From contig KN805377.1 of assembly GCA_000818945.1 (NCBI GenBank), forward strand, positions 627,991 through 691,990: a DNA stretch of 64,000 bases. The letters run 5' to 3'. The position numbers and the translations under genes are program-made. The notes beneath the pieces are model-generated. The model worked only from the letters and a program-made list of their open reading frames with translations, was not told the DNA's origin and searched no databases. This stretch comes from Schizochytrium sp. CCTCC M209059. Lineage: Eukaryota; Sar; Bigyra; Thraustochytrida; Thraustochytriidae. Of the stretch, positions 63,032 to 64,000 are shown piece by piece. Numbering within the stretch: position 1 is the stretch's first letter; each line of letters starts with the position of its first letter.

Positions 63032-63136
63032 ACACATTTCGCGCACAGAATCTGCCTCTGCTCCAGCTCCCACTCCTCCGTGCCGACGTCGAAATCGATG
63101 CAAATGCCGAGGAGCGCGCCCCTGCGGCCCTGGCAT
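56810..63136 (-). CDS. Receptor-type protein with active-looking kinase followed by pseudokinase
   Basis: About 2108 residues from ATG at 63136 (a second candidate ATG, before the polyQ tract, is at 63037). After a 12-Gln tract comes a signal/anchor helix (about 64-92). The ectodomain (about 93-760) has N-glycosylation sites, Cys-containing modules and long Pro-Thr repeats (PTxxPT) of the kind found in stramenopile surface proteins. TM helix about 764-791 (IGGGLAIFILIVVAL) is followed by a basic stop-transfer. Kinase 1 (about 833-1123) keeps GHGANGRIFRG, VAVKE, HFDIKPEN, DLG and APELL, so it looks active and TKL-like. Kinase 2 (about 1403-1816) has no glycine loop, HGEVKPSN (catalytic Asp to Glu) and LGGY in place of DFG, so it should be a pseudokinase, with MAP2K/STE-like features. 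A Pro-rich, acidic tail ends the protein. Ligand unknown. Confidence 0.85.
63001..63030 (-). repeat. (CAG)n coding for poly-Gln
   Basis: About 12 Gln codons in the N-terminal cytosolic part of the receptor, read from the minus strand. Confidence 0.9.
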
Positions 63137-63859
63137 GCACCTTTCAAGATCCTCGCGCCCTCTCGCTGCGCTAGTCCCGGTCAGCCGCCCGCTCGGAGCG
63201 CGCCTCGCAGGCCAGGGCTCCGCGCCGAGGTCGGAGGCGTCGCGCAGGGCACGCCCCGCGGCGCCTTGCTTGGCCTCGTTTGCTGCTCTGCGGCTGCTTC
63301 TTCTCCGCTGCTCTCTGCTTGCTTGGCCCTTTGCTTTCAGCCTCGCGCCGGTCGCCGCCTCCTCCGACCGTTCGGCCTCGGCGGGCAGGGCCGGCGGGGC
63401 GCGCGGGCGCGGCGCGGGGAGCGCGGGCCCGTATATTTGTTTGTTATGTTGCGCTGTGTTTGGTAGCAGCTTCGCGCTCGACTTGTCTGCGCTGCGCGTG
63501 ATCCTGTACGAGCACTTCTCCGCTCTCTTATAAAATGTACATCTTGCACACATTCGCATGGATCGCACAAGAACCCGTGTCGTGAGCCCAGTCCCTTTCG
63601 ATGCTCCGTTAAGGTGCCCAAGGAAGTTGCGAGCTTAACTTTCCCCAAAACGATGGTTAGGGTTATGATGGGAAAGCAGGTAAGACATTTTACCGCCTTA
63701 AGTGATGATCAGGCCTATCCGTTGGGCCTTTTTTTTGTTCTTTCTCTTTCTTCTCTCCGGTCTCTCTTTTTTTCGGGCTTTTGCCAGCTGATGAATCATG
63801 AAGAGGGGGATGGCGCAAGCCACTCCACTGGCTGGGGCGCGGGCCTCGCTCGACCTGCG

Positions 63860-63899
<40 letters not shown>

Positions 63900-64000
63900 C
63901 GGGGAGGCGGGGCCGCCGCTGGTCGTGCGGACAACCGGGCGGCGAGGCGGCCCGAGATCTTGCCGGCACGTCGTACGTACATGCGTAATAAATGAGTCAT
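63137..64000. other. Upstream region of the receptor kinase, to the window edge
   Basis: The kinase frame stays open to 63568 but this part is basic low complexity and is taken as 5' leader. A TATA-like TTTTATAAG (coding strand) lies at about 63528-63536. A GGCA repeat is near the right edge. No further gene supported. Confidence 0.45.
63861..63900. repeat. (GGCA)10 tetranucleotide microsatellite
   Basis: Ten perfect copies of AGGC near the right edge of the window. Confidence 0.93.

Noticed and set aside
63652..63664. GGTTAGGGTTA, telomere-like
   Set aside because: Less than two repeat units, so not an interstitial telomere; likewise CTAACCCT near 5024.

Overview
The window is eukaryotic nuclear DNA: compact, GC-rich, with long mostly intron-free genes, a few short GT-AG introns, and many microsatellites between genes. 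The gene set points to a stramenopile, most likely a labyrinthulomycete (thraustochytrid-like) protist. The clues are a receptor with PT-rich stalks typical of stramenopile surface proteins, a WRKY19-type C-x4-C-x10-C-x2-H zinc-finger protein, a four-repeat Myb protein, a Vsb1-type SulP transporter and a DEGS-type sphingolipid desaturase. This assignment is inference; no rRNA or tRNA gene was found to anchor it. Two assembly gaps (N runs) lie at 13409-13520 and 42513-43126.

Layout. 1-9 kb: a polytopic membrane protein made of two internal repeats (open at the left edge), a two-exon SGNH hydrolase (-), and a long EF-hand/coiled-coil protein (+). 9-22 kb: a compact lipin homologue without the catalytic nucleophile (-), a three-exon Ca2+-regulated mitochondrial ATP-Mg/Pi carrier (+), an armadillo-like protein (+), a DFR-like SDR (-) and a carrier-fold protein with a secretory signal peptide (+). 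22-29.4 kb: a zinc-finger protein (-), then 5.7 kb of repeat-rich DNA with no supportable gene. 29.4-49 kb: ADAT1 (-), Vsb1-like transporter (+), purine nucleoside phosphorylase (-), TRM13 (+), DEGS-like desaturase (+, two exons), 4R-Myb protein (+, 5' end in the gap), ABTB1-like protein (-). 49.5-63.1 kb: a small Erg28-like protein (+), a tandem array of three intact and one broken seven-helix membrane proteins (-), and a large receptor with a kinase followed by a pseudokinase (-).

How the genes work together. Most are unrelated housekeeping functions: tRNA modification (ADAT1, TRM13), purine salvage, sphingolipid/sterol/phosphatidate metabolism (DEGS, Erg28-like, lipin-like), and organelle transport. 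The exception is the last 14 kb, where co-oriented seven-helix proteins and a receptor (pseudo)kinase look like a sensory or signalling neighbourhood. The strongest candidates for something new are that 7TM family (with a shared promoter motif and a copy whose only breaks are four TGA codons, three at conserved Trp positions), the kinase-pseudokinase receptor, the pseudo-lipin, the signal-peptide carrier protein, and a recurring pattern of pentanucleotide microsatellites beside gene starts.
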